Part shown: piece after piece, positions 55,791 through 64,000 of the stretch
How the letters are laid out: every line of letters begins with the position of its first letter
Numbering within the stretch: position 1 is the stretch's first letter
From: Neobacillus cucumis
GTDB lineage: Bacteria; Bacillota; Bacilli; Bacillales_B; DSM-18226
DNA: 64,000 nucleotides
Reading direction: 5' to 3'
Assembly (NCBI RefSeq): GCF_023715505.1
Contig: NZ_JAMBOH010000003.1
Location: 310,001 to 374,000, forward strand
Made by a program: the position numbers and the translations under genes
Notes under the pieces: generated by a model
Told to the model about the DNA's origin: nothing
Database searches by the model: none
The model's input: only the letters and a program-made list of their open reading frames with translations

Positions 55791-56120
55791 TTATTTTTCA
55801 GTAGCCGCATCTGCAAGGGAACGGTTGGTAATTTTCCAATGAGAGGCATTCCAGCGAGCCTTCCCTTCAGAAAAAAGAATAGCCTGTGGTGATTCATGCT
55901 TTACTTCGAATCTTTCGGCAATTTCGTTTGATAACGGACGTGAATCTTGAACGGCTAAGTAATAAGTCGGGATCTCTTGATTGGATCCGGCAAACTTTTC
56001 ATATTCCTTATATGCAGCGTGGCTGATGGGACAGGTTAAACTATGTTTTAAAAGATAGAATGTACCTTCCGTTTTCATTAATTCATCGAATTGTTGAATC
56101 GTATCAATTTTTTCAAGCAT
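55791..56120 (-). CDS. ytxJ: Monothiol bacilliredoxin-like protein YtxJ (BrxC)
   Basis: 109 residues with a thioredoxin-like fold. The single-cysteine active site is KHSLTCPISHAAYKEYEKF, fitting a protein that handles mixed disulfides with bacillithiol. Position next to ytxH-ytxG and aroA is conserved. The ATG follows GGAGGTATACAGAAA. It is separated from ytxH by a terminator. Confidence 0.9.
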   Translation of the reverse strand: MLEKIDTIQQFDELMKTEGTFYLLKHSLTCPISHAAYKEYEKFAGSNQEIPTYYLAVQDSRPLSNEIAERFEVKHESPQAILFSEGKARWNASHWKITNRSLADAATEK

Positions 56121-56153
56121 TTTCTGTATACCTCCAAAGGATTAAAAATAAAT

Positions 56154-56190
56154 AAATGGTGAAGTAATTTTAACACTTCACCATTTTTAT
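56154..56190. terminator. Terminator between ytxH and ytxJ
   Basis: AATGGTGAAGT, 9-base loop, ACTTCACCATTTTT, T-rich on both strands. Confidence 0.85.
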
Positions 56191-56210
56191 CACAAATATT
56201 AGTAACTCTT

Positions 56211-56702
56211 TTAAAGTTTCACTTTACTTTCTTCTTCGTCAAATGCCTTTTGCGTTTCTTCTAACTTTTTCCTAATATCCGAGCTATCAAGTGATTTTAA
56301 TTCTGATTTTTTCGCTTCTGAGGATTGATTCGGTCCATGAATTGGTATATAGGCTGCTTCGGAATCGTGACTTCCTACCTCCTGTTGAGGGGTCTTACCT
56401 ATAACTTTATTAACTAGTTCTGAGGATTGCAGGACAATTCCCTGAGAAATAGATGATGTTTTAGAAACCAATTCATTACTTTTAGCGACTACGTTTTCCT
56501 TTAAATTTGCGGTTTTATCCATAAGAGAATCTGCTTGACTGCCAAGTGTGGAACGAAGCTCTCTCCCTGCTTTAGGAGCAAAAAGCAAGGCTGCCGCGGC
56601 TCCTACTACTCCTCCAATTAGTGCACCCCATAGGAAGGGGCTTGATGATCCCTCATTACGGATTTGATTCGTTTCTCTTGATTCATAATCTCGACTTGTC
56701 AT
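56211..56702 (-). CDS. ytxH: General stress-type protein YtxH
   Basis: 163 residues with one membrane segment (about 22-44) in the signature PFLWGALIGGVVGAAAALLF followed by APKAGRELR. The rest is helical and charged. YtxH is a sigma-B stress-induced protein in B. subtilis; the biochemical role is unknown. Together with ytxG, 20 bases upstream, it forms one unit. The ATG follows AAAGGAGGAAG. Confidence 0.9.
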   Translation of the reverse strand: MTSRDYESRETNQIRNEGSSSPFLWGALIGGVVGAAAALLFAPKAGRELRSTLGSQADSLMDKTANLKENVVAKSNELVSKTSSISQGIVLQSSELVNKVIGKTPQQEVGSHDSEAAYIPIHGPNQSSEAKKSELKSLDSSDIRKKLEETQKAFDEEESKVKL

Positions 56703-56722
56703 GTTCTTCCTCCTTTGCTTTG

Positions 56723-57184
56723 TTAGTGTGACCTTACCCTTTGTCTCTCACTTACAGTTACTTCTTGTTTAGACTGCTTCCTTGTTTGCCACTTTTCTTT
56801 TAATTCAAGGAGAATATTCCCCCATTGAACAATTTGCGAAATCTTTTCTTTACTATCCTCTACCTGCTGATCAACCGTATGGGTAATATTCTGCAGTGTC
56901 CCATTAAATTGGGACACTGTTGCTCCTACATCCTTTACAGCCGCTACTACACTATTTAGATTTTCAGATTTTTGCTGAATATCTTCTGCTAGTGCGTTTG
57001 TTTTTTGTAGAAGTAAGGTTGTTTCTGTTGTCACACCGTCCAATTGTTTTTCTAGTCCACTCAATGTGTTTGAAACGCTGGTAAGTGTAACCTGTAGTGA
57101 TTTAAGCGTCTTTGATAAATAGATAACCAATATAAAAAACGCGATCGCTATCAAGGCCACGCTTAAGTATAAAATAATTTGCAT
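56723..57184 (-). CDS. ytxG: DUF948 stress protein YtxG
   Basis: 153 residues: N-terminal membrane helix (about 3-23, ILYLSVALIAIAFFILVIYL), then long amphipathic helices typical of DUF948 (SKTLKSLQVTLTSVSNTLSG). Function unknown; stress-linked in B. subtilis together with ytxH. The ATG follows GGAGGTGCACG. First of the ytxGH unit. Confidence 0.9.
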   Translation of the reverse strand: MQIILYLSVALIAIAFFILVIYLSKTLKSLQVTLTSVSNTLSGLEKQLDGVTTETTLLLQKTNALAEDIQQKSENLNSVVAAVKDVGATVSQFNGTLQNITHTVDQQVEDSKEKISQIVQWGNILLELKEKWQTRKQSKQEVTVSERQRVRSH

Positions 57185-57328
57185 CGTGCACCTCCGACTT
57201 AAATCTTATCCATATGTATATCCTATTTTTTTAGATATAAACCTCGCAAATAATCTTATACTACTTCCATAAATTTGTCTTGTTTTCCTGCTATTTGTTC
57301 AAAAAATTATCCATAAGTTTACTGTTAT

Positions 57329-57358
57329 TTCAACTTTCTGACGTTGTTCGGGTACAAT
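57329..57358 (+). promoter_or_regulatory. Promoter of the M29 aminopeptidase
   Basis: TTCAAC (57329-57334), 18 bases, TACAAT (57353-57358). Modest match to sigma-A. Confidence 0.5.
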
Positions 57359-57394
57359 AGAACTGAAATATCATTTCGTGTTGGAGGCGTTAGT

Positions 57395-58510
57395 GTGAAG
57401 GATCCTCGTATCGAGAAACTTGCTAAAAATTTAATTAATTATTCTGTCCAGCTTCAAAAAGGTGAAAAGGTACTGATTGAAAATTTTGGGCTCCAGCGGG
57501 AACTCGTTACCGCACTTGTGAAAGAAGCCTATGCGGCAGGCGGTTATCCGTTTGTCCTACTAAAAGACCATCAAGTGGACCGTTCCCTATTAATGGGAGC
57601 ACAAGAAGAACAATTTAACATGATGGCTGAATTTGAAGCAAACGTCATGCGCAAGATGGATGCATACATAGGACTGCGCTCAGGTGATAACATTAGTGAA
57701 CAATCGGATGTCCCGGATGAAAAAATGAAAATACATGGCAATACGATCGGCAAAAAGGTGCATCGCGACATTCGTGTTCCAAAAACAAAATGGGTTGTCC
57801 TTAGATACCCTACTTCTTCCATGGCTCAATTAGCTAAAATGAGCACAGAAGCTTTTGAGGACTTTTACTTCAATGTATGTAATCTCGACTATGCGAAGAT
57901 GGATCAAGCAATGGATAGCTTGGTAGAATTGATGAACCGTACGGATAAAGTTCACATCACGGGTCCCGGAACCGACCTTCGTTTTTCTATCAAAGATATC
58001 CCTGCTATCAAATGTGCCGGTAGACTAAATATTCCTGACGGGGAAGTTTACACAGCCCCTGTAAAGGATTCAGTTAACGGTGTTATTACTTATAATACCC
58101 CATCACCCTATCAAGGTTTTACGTTTGAAAATGTGGAATTAACGTTTAAAAATGGGAAAATTGTTGAAGCGGTATCCAATGATTCAGACCGCATTAATAA
58201 AATCTTTGATACTGATGAAGGGGCACGTTATGTTGGGGAATTTGCCATTGGTGTGAATCCATTTATCCTGACTCCGATGCAGGATATCTTATTTGATGAA
58301 AAAATCGCCGGCAGCTTCCATTTTACTCCGGGTCAATGCTATGATGATGCATTCAATGGCAACCATTCCAATATCCATTGGGATATGGTTAATATCCAGC
58401 GCGGGGAATATGGCGGCGGAGAAATCTATTTTGATGATGTCTTAATCCGCAAAGATGGCTTGTTTGTTCTTCCAGAATTAGATGTCTTAAACCCTAACAA
58501 TTTAAAATAA
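57395..58510 (+). CDS. Aminopeptidase, M29 family (AmpS/PepS type)
   Basis: 371 residues of the M29 metallo-aminopeptidase family: NLINYSVQLQKGEKVLIE near the N-terminus, TGPGTDLRFSIKD, GRLNIPDGEVYTAPV with a metal-binding glutamate, and HSNIHWDMV with a metal-binding histidine near the C-terminus. It removes N-terminal residues from peptides in the cytosol. Start is GTG at 57395, with GGAGG 7 bases upstream; the open frame begins 17 codons earlier over the promoter. Length is shorter than the 410-residue AmpS. Single gene with a terminator. Confidence 0.9.
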   Translation: MKDPRIEKLAKNLINYSVQLQKGEKVLIENFGLQRELVTALVKEAYAAGGYPFVLLKDHQVDRSLLMGAQEEQFNMMAEFEANVMRKMDAYIGLRSGDNISEQSDVPDEKMKIHGNTIGKKVHRDIRVPKTKWVVLRYPTSSMAQLAKMSTEAFEDFYFNVCNLDYAKMDQAMDSLVELMNRTDKVHITGPGTDLRFSIKDIPAIKCAGRLNIPDGEVYTAPVKDSVNGVITYNTPSPYQGFTFENVELTFKNGKIVEAVSNDSDRINKIFDTDEGARYVGEFAIGVNPFILTPMQDILFDEKIAGSFHFTPGQCYDDAFNGNHSNIHWDMVNIQRGEYGGGEIYFDDVLIRKDGLFVLPELDVLNPNNLK

Positions 58511-58520
58511 AAATAGGAAA

Positions 58521-58551
58521 GGATGCCAATAAACGCTGGCATCCTTTTTTT
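58521..58551 (+). terminator. Terminator of the M29 aminopeptidase
   Basis: GGATGCCA, 8-base loop, TGGCATCC then TTTTTTT. Confidence 0.9.
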
Positions 58552-58560
58552 GTTATATAG

Positions 58561-58656
58561 GATAAAAAAGTATAATTATCGACTTTGAGAATTGTCTAGC
58601 TACAGCGCCTAAGGGCTTGGGGTCATAAGCCCCTGGTCAAGGCGCTTCCGCTTTTC
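58561..58656 (-). repeat. Mini copy of the hairpin repeat, reversed (R10)
   Basis: Read on the minus strand: GAAAAGCGGAAGCGCCTTG, GGGGCTTATGACCCC core, TTAGGCGCTGTAGCTAGACA and tail TTCTCAAAGTCGATAATTAT. It begins at the base after the murC stop. The only copy found on the opposite strand. Confidence 0.85.
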
Positions 58657-59955
58657 TTAAGAAAGTTGTTTTTCATAGGACTCTTGAAACTTCTGAATAT
58701 CTCCAGCCCCCATGAAAATAATCACGCTATCCTCATACTTGTTTAATACAGAAGTATTTTCTTCTGAAAAAATTTCAGCTCCCTCGATTTTATCCTGTAA
58801 GTCTTTAATCGAGAGCTTGCCGTGATTTTCCCTGGCAGACCCAAAAATTTCACAGAGATAGGCTTTATCTGCCTGGCGTAAACTTTCAGCAAAATCCTCC
58901 AAAAAGGCTTGGGTGCGTGTAAAGGTATGCGGCTGGAAAACAGCAATAATCTGTTTATCTGGATATTTTTGTTTCGCTGCATCAATCGTTGCCTTAATCT
59001 CGGTTGGATGATGAGCATAATCATCAATTAAAATTTGCGAACCTACTCTTTTTTCGGAGAATCTTCTTTTAACACCTTGGAATGATTGCAAGTGTTCCTT
59101 TACGATCTCCAAATCAATTTCCTCGTAATGACATAACCCAATTACTGCCAGTGCATTGAGCACACTGTGATCACCGAAGGTAGGAATCGAAAAATTGTCA
59201 TAAAAAGTATTGCGAATAAATACATCAAAGCTTGTTCCATTAGTTGTCTTTACGATGTTTTTGGCTTGATAATCGTTTTCTTCACCAAAGCCATAGAAAA
59301 GAACCGGCACCTTTGCCTGTATTTTTTGTAGCTGCTCATCATCACCATAAGCAAAGATACCCTTTTTAACCTGTACGGCCATTTCTTGAAAGGCAGAAAA
59401 AACGTCATCAATATTGGCAAAATAATCCGGATGGTCAAAATCGATGTTTGTCATGATCGCATAGTCAGGGAAGTACGATAAGAAATGTCTTCTGTATTCA
59501 CATGCTTCAAAGACAAAATACTCTGCCCCTTCCTCGCCCTTGCCTGTTCCATCACCAATTAAATATGATGTTGGTTTTGCCCCAGCGATAACATGAGAAA
59601 GCAATCCAGTTGTGGATGTTTTTCCGTGAGCACCTGTTACGGCTATGCTTGTAAAGTTTTGCATAAAATCGCCTAAAAAACGATGGTAGCGTATGATAGG
59701 AAGTCCAAGTCTCATCGCCTCTTGTATTTCCTCATGGGAATCGGGAAAAGCATTTCCCGCAATGATGGTCATGCCTGGCTTAATATTCTCCTTTTGAAAA
59801 GGGAGAATCCTGATTCCGGATTGTTCAAGAGCCAGTTGTGTAAAAAAGCGCTTTTCGACATCGGAGCCTTGCACCTGAAATTTCATATCATGTAGAACTT
59901 GTGCGAGCGCACTCATTCCAGACCCCTTAATACCTACAAAATGGTAAATAGTCAT
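58657..59955 (-). CDS. murC: UDP-N-acetylmuramate--L-alanine ligase
   Basis: Adds the first amino acid of the peptidoglycan stem. 432 residues, standard length. The N-terminal [17 protein letters not shown] binds UDP-sugar, [17 protein letters not shown] is the ATP loop, [12 protein letters not shown] the metal site and [16 protein letters not shown] the C-terminal ligase motif. I start at ATG 59955, 7 bases after GGAGG; an upstream in-frame start lacks a site. Confidence 0.96.
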   Translation of the reverse strand: MTIYHFVGIKGSGMSALAQVLHDMKFQVQGSDVEKRFFTQLALEQSGIRILPFQKENIKPGMTIIAGNAFPDSHEEIQEAMRLGLPIIRYHRFLGDFMQNFTSIAVTGAHGKTSTTGLLSHVIAGAKPTSYLIGDGTGKGEEGAEYFVFEACEYRRHFLSYFPDYAIMTNIDFDHPDYFANIDDVFSAFQEMAVQVKKGIFAYGDDEQLQKIQAKVPVLFYGFGEENDYQAKNIVKTTNGTSFDVFIRNTFYDNFSIPTFGDHSVLNALAVIGLCHYEEIDLEIVKEHLQSFQGVKRRFSEKRVGSQILIDDYAHHPTEIKATIDAAKQKYPDKQIIAVFQPHTFTRTQAFLEDFAESLRQADKAYLCEIFGSARENHGKLSIKDLQDKIEGAEIFSEENTSVLNKYEDSVIIFMGAGDIQKFQESYEKQLS

Positions 59956-60183
59956 AGAAGAACCTCCAACCAACGTAATACTGTTAAACAGTATATGAAA
60001 TCTGTCTGTAATTGCTAATCAGTATGTAAGCACACGTTGTTTTATTATTATTAAGAAATCAATTCAATATTATAGCACTGTTTAGTCATAAAAACTATTT
60101 GTTACTTTTTGGCATAATCAACGTATTCTTTATTAACTTAACTATCCACATTAATATAGAATACAGAAGATTAACAAATAATA

Positions 60184-62730
60184 CTAGTCTTGCATCGATT
60201 CTAAATCAGCTTCCGTGATTAAAACTTCTCGCGGTTTACTTCCATTCGCACTGGTAATATATCCGTTTTGTTCGAGCATATCCATTAATCTAGCAGCCCG
60301 GTTATAGCCAATTTTGAAGCGCCGCTGCAGGCTGGATGTAGATGCACCGCCATTATGGACAATAAATTCACAGGCATCATAAAACAATTCATCCTCGTCC
60401 TCGACAACCTGTGCCTTTTTTAACAGTTCTTCCTGCTCAAATAAGTAATCTGGCTCTTGCTGTTCTCTTACGTGTGCAACAACAAGATCGATTTCTTCAT
60501 CCGAAACAAACGTTCCTTGCAGGCGGACAGGTTTTGATGAACCATTCTCTAAGAATAGCATATCTCCACGGCCAAGTAGTCTTTCTGCTCCACCTATATC
60601 GATAATCGTCCGAGAATCAACCTGAGAAGAAACAGAAAAAGCGATTCTTGTTGGGATATTTGCCTTAATTAACCCTGTAATTACATCAACCGATGGTCTT
60701 TGCGTAGCCACAATCAGATGTATACCGCAAGCCCTTGCTTTTTGAGCAATACGGCAAATAGCCTCCTCAACATCGGCTGGCGACATCATCATTAAATCGG
60801 CCAGCTCATCAATAACAATAAGAATAAACGGCAATTTGTCAGAATAACGCTTATGTTGAACGGCTAATTCGTTAAAACGGTTGATATCACGGACGCCAGT
60901 ATGAGCAAAAAGTTCATAGCGCCGTTCCATTTCATCAACAGCCCATTTTAAGGCCGCCGTTGCTGCCTTCACATCAGTAATAACTGGGCTCACCAGGTGT
61001 GGAACCCGGTTATAAGGCGCAAGCTCCACCATTTTCGGGTCAATAAGTAAGAGTTTTAATTCTTCCGGACGGGCTTTATATAACAGACTAATCAAAATCG
61101 AGTTAATACATACACTCTTTCCCGACCCTGTTGCCCCCGCAATGAGCCCATGCGGCATTTTTTTCAAATCGGTAACAATTGGCTTACCGGCAATATCAAG
61201 TCCAAGTACGGCTGTTAATGGAGAGGCAGACTCTTTAAAAACACTGCTCCCAATAATTTCGTTTATCAGTACTGGTCTTGACTTTTGGTTTGGCACTTCA
61301 ATTCCAATCGTATGTTTCCCGGGGATTGGTGCCTCAATTCGGATATCCCGGGCTGCAAGACTTAATTTAATATCATCACTTAAATTAGTGATTTTATTTA
61401 CTTTTACTCCTGGTTCTGGCTGTACTTCAAAGCGGGTAACAGACGGCCCCTGGGTCACATTGACCACACTTGCCCCTACGTTAAAGTTCTTTAGTGTTAG
61501 ATTCAACAGTTCCTTTTGCCCTTCAATCCATTCTGTATCAAGAACTTCTGTAACAGGAGGACTTAATAAATTGGATTTTGGAAGAACATAAAATCCTTCA
61601 TTCTGTACTTTCTCAAGGAGTGATGGCATTTCGCTATCTGGGACTTCTTCGACCAAAGTCTTCTCCTTTGGAAGATGCTGCTCTTGTGAAAACTCCTTTT
61701 TCCGCTTTCTTTCTTCCCATTTTTGTTTATCTTGCTTAAGCATCATCACATTAAAAGGCAAGCGGGACCGTGCAGCTAGAGGAGTTTCCGTTTCAATATC
61801 TGCCTCTACTTCTCCTGGTTGGTCCAGTTGATGGTCCGCTTTCTCAGCGGATTCAATTGTGCCAGTCTGGACATTTTCTTTTAATTCATGTTTAACTGCT
61901 TCAGCCTGAACTCTTGCCCCTAATATAAGCTCAAGCGCTTCGGTTTGAACATCTTCTACAAATGCAGAAGGCTCAACAGCTTCGGTTTGAATATCTTCTT
62001 TAAATGCTGGTTCAACACCTTTGGGTTGAACCATTTCCTCGAATAAAATCCCCTTAGTTTCTGCTTGAATAGTTTCTTCAAATCTAAATTCAATAGGTAC
62101 CGCTTGCTCATATTCCTTCTTTTCAGATGAAGCGGACCTTTTCTTTATCATAGGGGTCTGATGAATTTGATTGTGATGAATTTGATTGTGATGACTTTGT
62201 TTTCCAATGTCATACGGATCGCTTTCAAGTAGAACTTTGTTTAGACTAGGGCTGATTCCAATGGTTTTGTTCAACTGTTCATCAAGTTCATCATTTAAAA
62301 AATCACTTAATTCATGCTCAACGACACTAGTTGTCTTTTGCGGTCTGTTAAATCCGAAAACAGGTGAAGGGATCTCGGTTGGATGAAATGGGCCGCTTGG
62401 GCGTGATTTTTGCTCTTTTATGACCGACTTTACCTTTGGAGTTTCAGGTACAATTGTAGTACTTTCTACCAATTTACTTTTTTTCGATAAATCTGCTAGT
62501 CGCTTCGAACGGCTTGTTATTTGCCTCTGGTTCGATCTTTTCATTCCTGGAGGGGGACTATCTCCCTTTGGATATTGATAAGCTATTCTGGCATCTAAAT
62601 CCTTTAAGCTATCATATTGACTGATGGTAAGGTGATTATCTGACTCCCTTTTCAGAAAATAATCAGTAATTTTCCCCTCATCTTCCTCTTCTTTCCTTAA
62701 CTTTTGAAAAAAGTTTTGGATCCAACTCAA
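60184..62730 (-). CDS. sftA: DNA translocase SftA (FtsK/SpoIIIE family)
   Basis: Soluble FtsK-family motor that clears chromosomal DNA from the division septum. About 848 residues with no membrane segments, which separates it from SpoIIIE. The first 380 residues are a variable linker; then beta-alpha region, Walker A AGATGSGKSVCINSILI, Walker B FILIVIDELADLMMM, ATQRPSVDVITGLIKANIP, and a C-terminal gamma winged helix (FKIGYNRAARLMDMLEQNGY) that reads DNA polarity. I favour the TTG at 62730 (MSWIQNFFQKL), after an AGAAAGAGTGA site; an ATG ten codons earlier has no ribosome site. The linker has short repeats (HHNQIHHNQIH and QTEAVE-type). Confidence 0.93.
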   Translation of the reverse strand: MSWIQNFFQKLRKEEEDEGKITDYFLKRESDNHLTISQYDSLKDLDARIAYQYPKGDSPPPGMKRSNQRQITSRSKRLADLSKKSKLVESTTIVPETPKVKSVIKEQKSRPSGPFHPTEIPSPVFGFNRPQKTTSVVEHELSDFLNDELDEQLNKTIGISPSLNKVLLESDPYDIGKQSHHNQIHHNQIHQTPMIKKRSASSEKKEYEQAVPIEFRFEETIQAETKGILFEEMVQPKGVEPAFKEDIQTEAVEPSAFVEDVQTEALELILGARVQAEAVKHELKENVQTGTIESAEKADHQLDQPGEVEADIETETPLAARSRLPFNVMMLKQDKQKWEERKRKKEFSQEQHLPKEKTLVEEVPDSEMPSLLEKVQNEGFYVLPKSNLLSPPVTEVLDTEWIEGQKELLNLTLKNFNVGASVVNVTQGPSVTRFEVQPEPGVKVNKITNLSDDIKLSLAARDIRIEAPIPGKHTIGIEVPNQKSRPVLINEIIGSSVFKESASPLTAVLGLDIAGKPIVTDLKKMPHGLIAGATGSGKSVCINSILISLLYKARPEELKLLLIDPKMVELAPYNRVPHLVSPVITDVKAATAALKWAVDEMERRYELFAHTGVRDINRFNELAVQHKRYSDKLPFILIVIDELADLMMMSPADVEEAICRIAQKARACGIHLIVATQRPSVDVITGLIKANIPTRIAFSVSSQVDSRTIIDIGGAERLLGRGDMLFLENGSSKPVRLQGTFVSDEEIDLVVAHVREQQEPDYLFEQEELLKKAQVVEDEDELFYDACEFIVHNGGASTSSLQRRFKIGYNRAARLMDMLEQNGYITSANGSKPREVLITEADLESMQD

Positions 62731-62854
62731 AACTATCACTCTTTCTTGTTCATCTATCATTCTATTTTATCAGTTTTTCCTATTTTATCGACACAAATCT
62801 TGAGAATGAGTCGAAATATGTTGGAATTGGATACAATAGGAAAGTTACCATGAA

Positions 62855-62880
62855 AAAAGACCACTTGAAGTGATCCCTTT
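62855..62880 (-). terminator. Terminator of ytpQ
   Basis: On the minus strand GATCAC, 5-base loop, GTGGTC followed by TTTTTTC. Confidence 0.65.
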
Positions 62881-62887
62881 CAAGGCC

Positions 62888-63682
62888 TCATTTATTTTTC
62901 CCTAAGATAAAGATTGGCTCTAATTCACCGTTCTCATATAAAAATGATAAGGCCGTAATTGGCACCCTTCCATTCGCAAAAAAGCTCATCGCCATTTGAG
63001 CGATTACATCATAGCCCCTGTCATTGCGGATATCCGCAATTATTAATACATCTTGATGCGGTACGGCTAAAACCATGGTTCCTGTGATTTGTTTCTCCAT
63101 TTCATTAAGGAAACCCTTATTTAAGATCCTGCTGGCATCGTAGCCGTCATTGGTATTAAGAAAATAAAAGACATTTCCGGCCACTTGGTCTTCCTTTATG
63201 GGGGTGGATAGGGACCTAACATTAAATAAGGCCATCTCCTTAATATTATTCGCACTCCATCCCTCTTTTTTCATCATGCGTGTATCAATCAAACGATATG
63301 TATTCCCCATATCAATCGCATAATAAATTTTTGTTTCTGCGGTATGCTCTTCCGTCAGAAATGGCACGCCTTCTTCAGCTTCTGCTGGAAAGGAAGCAGA
63401 CCGTATGACAGGAAAGATCTGTTTGAGCTGATCTTTTAGATCGGCAGTGTTCTCCATGGCATGCAAGCCTTCTTGAACATAATAAACAATTTCATCAATG
63501 GCCGTTTCTTTCTCAACATGCCATTTGGCGATTACTCCTGGTAAGGCAATGCTGATTCCTTTTCCCGTCGATTTACTTTCGATACGAAGCTGATCTTTTT
63601 CTCTGTCATAAGTAATCTGTCGATCATCCGATGCCAAACGCGCCTCTAATTTCTGGCGCATCAGTCTACTGTCCATTTTCAT
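62888..63682 (-). CDS. ytpQ: DUF1444 protein YtpQ
   Basis: 264 residues. The N-terminus [19 protein letters not shown] is followed by [14 protein letters not shown] strands, [18 protein letters not shown] and a C-terminal [20 protein letters not shown]. Family DUF1444 (UPF0354), function unknown. I start at ATG 63682, 7 bases after GGAGG; the open frame extends upstream without a site. In B. subtilis a thioredoxin-like ytpP is upstream; here only a terminator and unassigned sequence follow before the window ends. Confidence 0.88.
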   Translation of the reverse strand: MKMDSRLMRQKLEARLASDDRQITYDREKDQLRIESKSTGKGISIALPGVIAKWHVEKETAIDEIVYYVQEGLHAMENTADLKDQLKQIFPVIRSASFPAEAEEGVPFLTEEHTAETKIYYAIDMGNTYRLIDTRMMKKEGWSANNIKEMALFNVRSLSTPIKEDQVAGNVFYFLNTNDGYDASRILNKGFLNEMEKQITGTMVLAVPHQDVLIIADIRNDRGYDVIAQMAMSFFANGRVPITALSFLYENGELEPIFILGKNK

Positions 63683-63727
63683 TTTTTTACCTCCGTGGTA
63701 AGAAGCTTTCATCTATTTTACAATAAA

Positions 63728-63758
63728 AAACCCCTACTCCAAAAGAGTAACGGGGTTA
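63728..63758 (-). terminator. Terminator of an upstream minus-strand unit
   Basis: On the minus strand AACCCCGTTACTC, 5-base loop, GAGTAGGGGTT followed by TTTTATTG. It implies a transcript entering from the right end. Confidence 0.75.
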
Positions 63759-63759
63759 C

Positions 63760-64000
63760 TTTAGAGGTGCAAACAATCAAATCTCAAAGAAAAACTCACT
63801 GTATTTCAATTATGAAATGATAGTGTGTTTTTTATTGTTATATCAATGATTTGTACAGCTGTTGCTACCTTTACACATTCAAAATCATCTAGTCATTTTA
63901 ACGATGAAATAATATTTTTGGTGTGATTTTAAATGTGAAATAAATAGAGGATTTTCATGTTGGCGACTGATATTCTTTCTACTCGTATTTGGCCGCCAAT
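63760..64000. other. Unassigned right end of the window
   Basis: No complete gene. On the plus strand an ATG at 63957 follows AGAGGATTTTC and opens MLATDILSTRIWPP to the edge. On the minus strand a frame enters as GGQIRVERISVANMKILYLF and stops near 63930. Neither is recognised; one of them may be the end of a real gene. Confidence 0.3.

Overview
The window is a low-GC, spore-forming Bacillaceae chromosome (Bacillus, Neobacillus or a close relative; the genus is not settled from sequence alone). Evidence: the gene order closely follows the Bacillus subtilis stretch citZ-ytwI-ytvI-pyk-pfkA-accA-accD-ytsJ-dnaE-ytrH-ytrI-nrnA-ytpI-ytoI ... ackA-ytxK-tpx-ytfJ-ytfI-nadK-thiI-nifZ-ezrA-refZ-ytsP-rpsD-tyrS-acsA-acuABC-ccpA-aroA-ytxJHG-murC-sftA-ytpQ. 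There are strong AGGAGG-type ribosome sites, frequent TTG/GTG starts, and sporulation genes (ytvI, ytrHI, ytfJ, sspA, cotH). No rRNA, tRNA, CRISPR array, prophage or intact insertion sequence was seen.

Layout. 1-13.5 kb is central metabolism and replication, mostly on the minus strand: citrate synthase (cut by the window edge), a DUF441 membrane protein, YtvI, pyruvate kinase and phosphofructokinase, acetyl-CoA carboxylase alpha and beta, a GntR/FadR-type regulator, malic enzyme and DnaE. 13.8-22 kb holds ytrHI (with a sigma-E-like promoter), nrnA, ytpI, ytoI, ytkL, a proline peptidase, a stand-alone structured RNA resembling 6S RNA, and ald. 22-24.1 kb is accessory: two Gly/Phe-rich low-complexity proteins, two small unknown genes and a frameshifted universal-stress gene. 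24.1-34.9 kb is conserved housekeeping (moaB, an EcsC protein, ackA, ytxK, tpx, ytfIJ, nadK, rarD, sspA, thiI-nifZ). 35-45 kb has ezrA, refZ, a GAF protein, a diguanylate cyclase, rpsD, cotH with a Ser-rich neighbour, a decayed small gene, and tyrS with its T-box. 45-54 kb has a class A PBP, acsA divergent from acuABC, and ccpA. 54-64 kb has aroA, ytxJ/H/G, an M29 aminopeptidase, murC, sftA and ytpQ.

How it works together. Glycolysis (pfkA-pyk), acetate overflow and reuse (ackA, acsA-acuABC), the TCA entry step (citZ) and their regulator CcpA lie in one window. Good catabolite-responsive elements are visible upstream of citZ (over the start site), pfkA and ackA (both near -60, the activating position). 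A second circuit is suggested by two exact copies of the palindrome TGGTCAGACCA bracketing the GntR-type regulator and malic enzyme, one before ytsJ and one before accDA; this would tie malate-derived pyruvate/NADPH to fatty-acid synthesis.

The window also carries about ten copies of a dispersed hairpin repeat (ends AAAAGCGGAAGCGCC ... GGCGCTGGAGCTGGACA) in mini, standard and long versions. Several copies start directly at stop codons, and paired substitutions between copies keep the stems.
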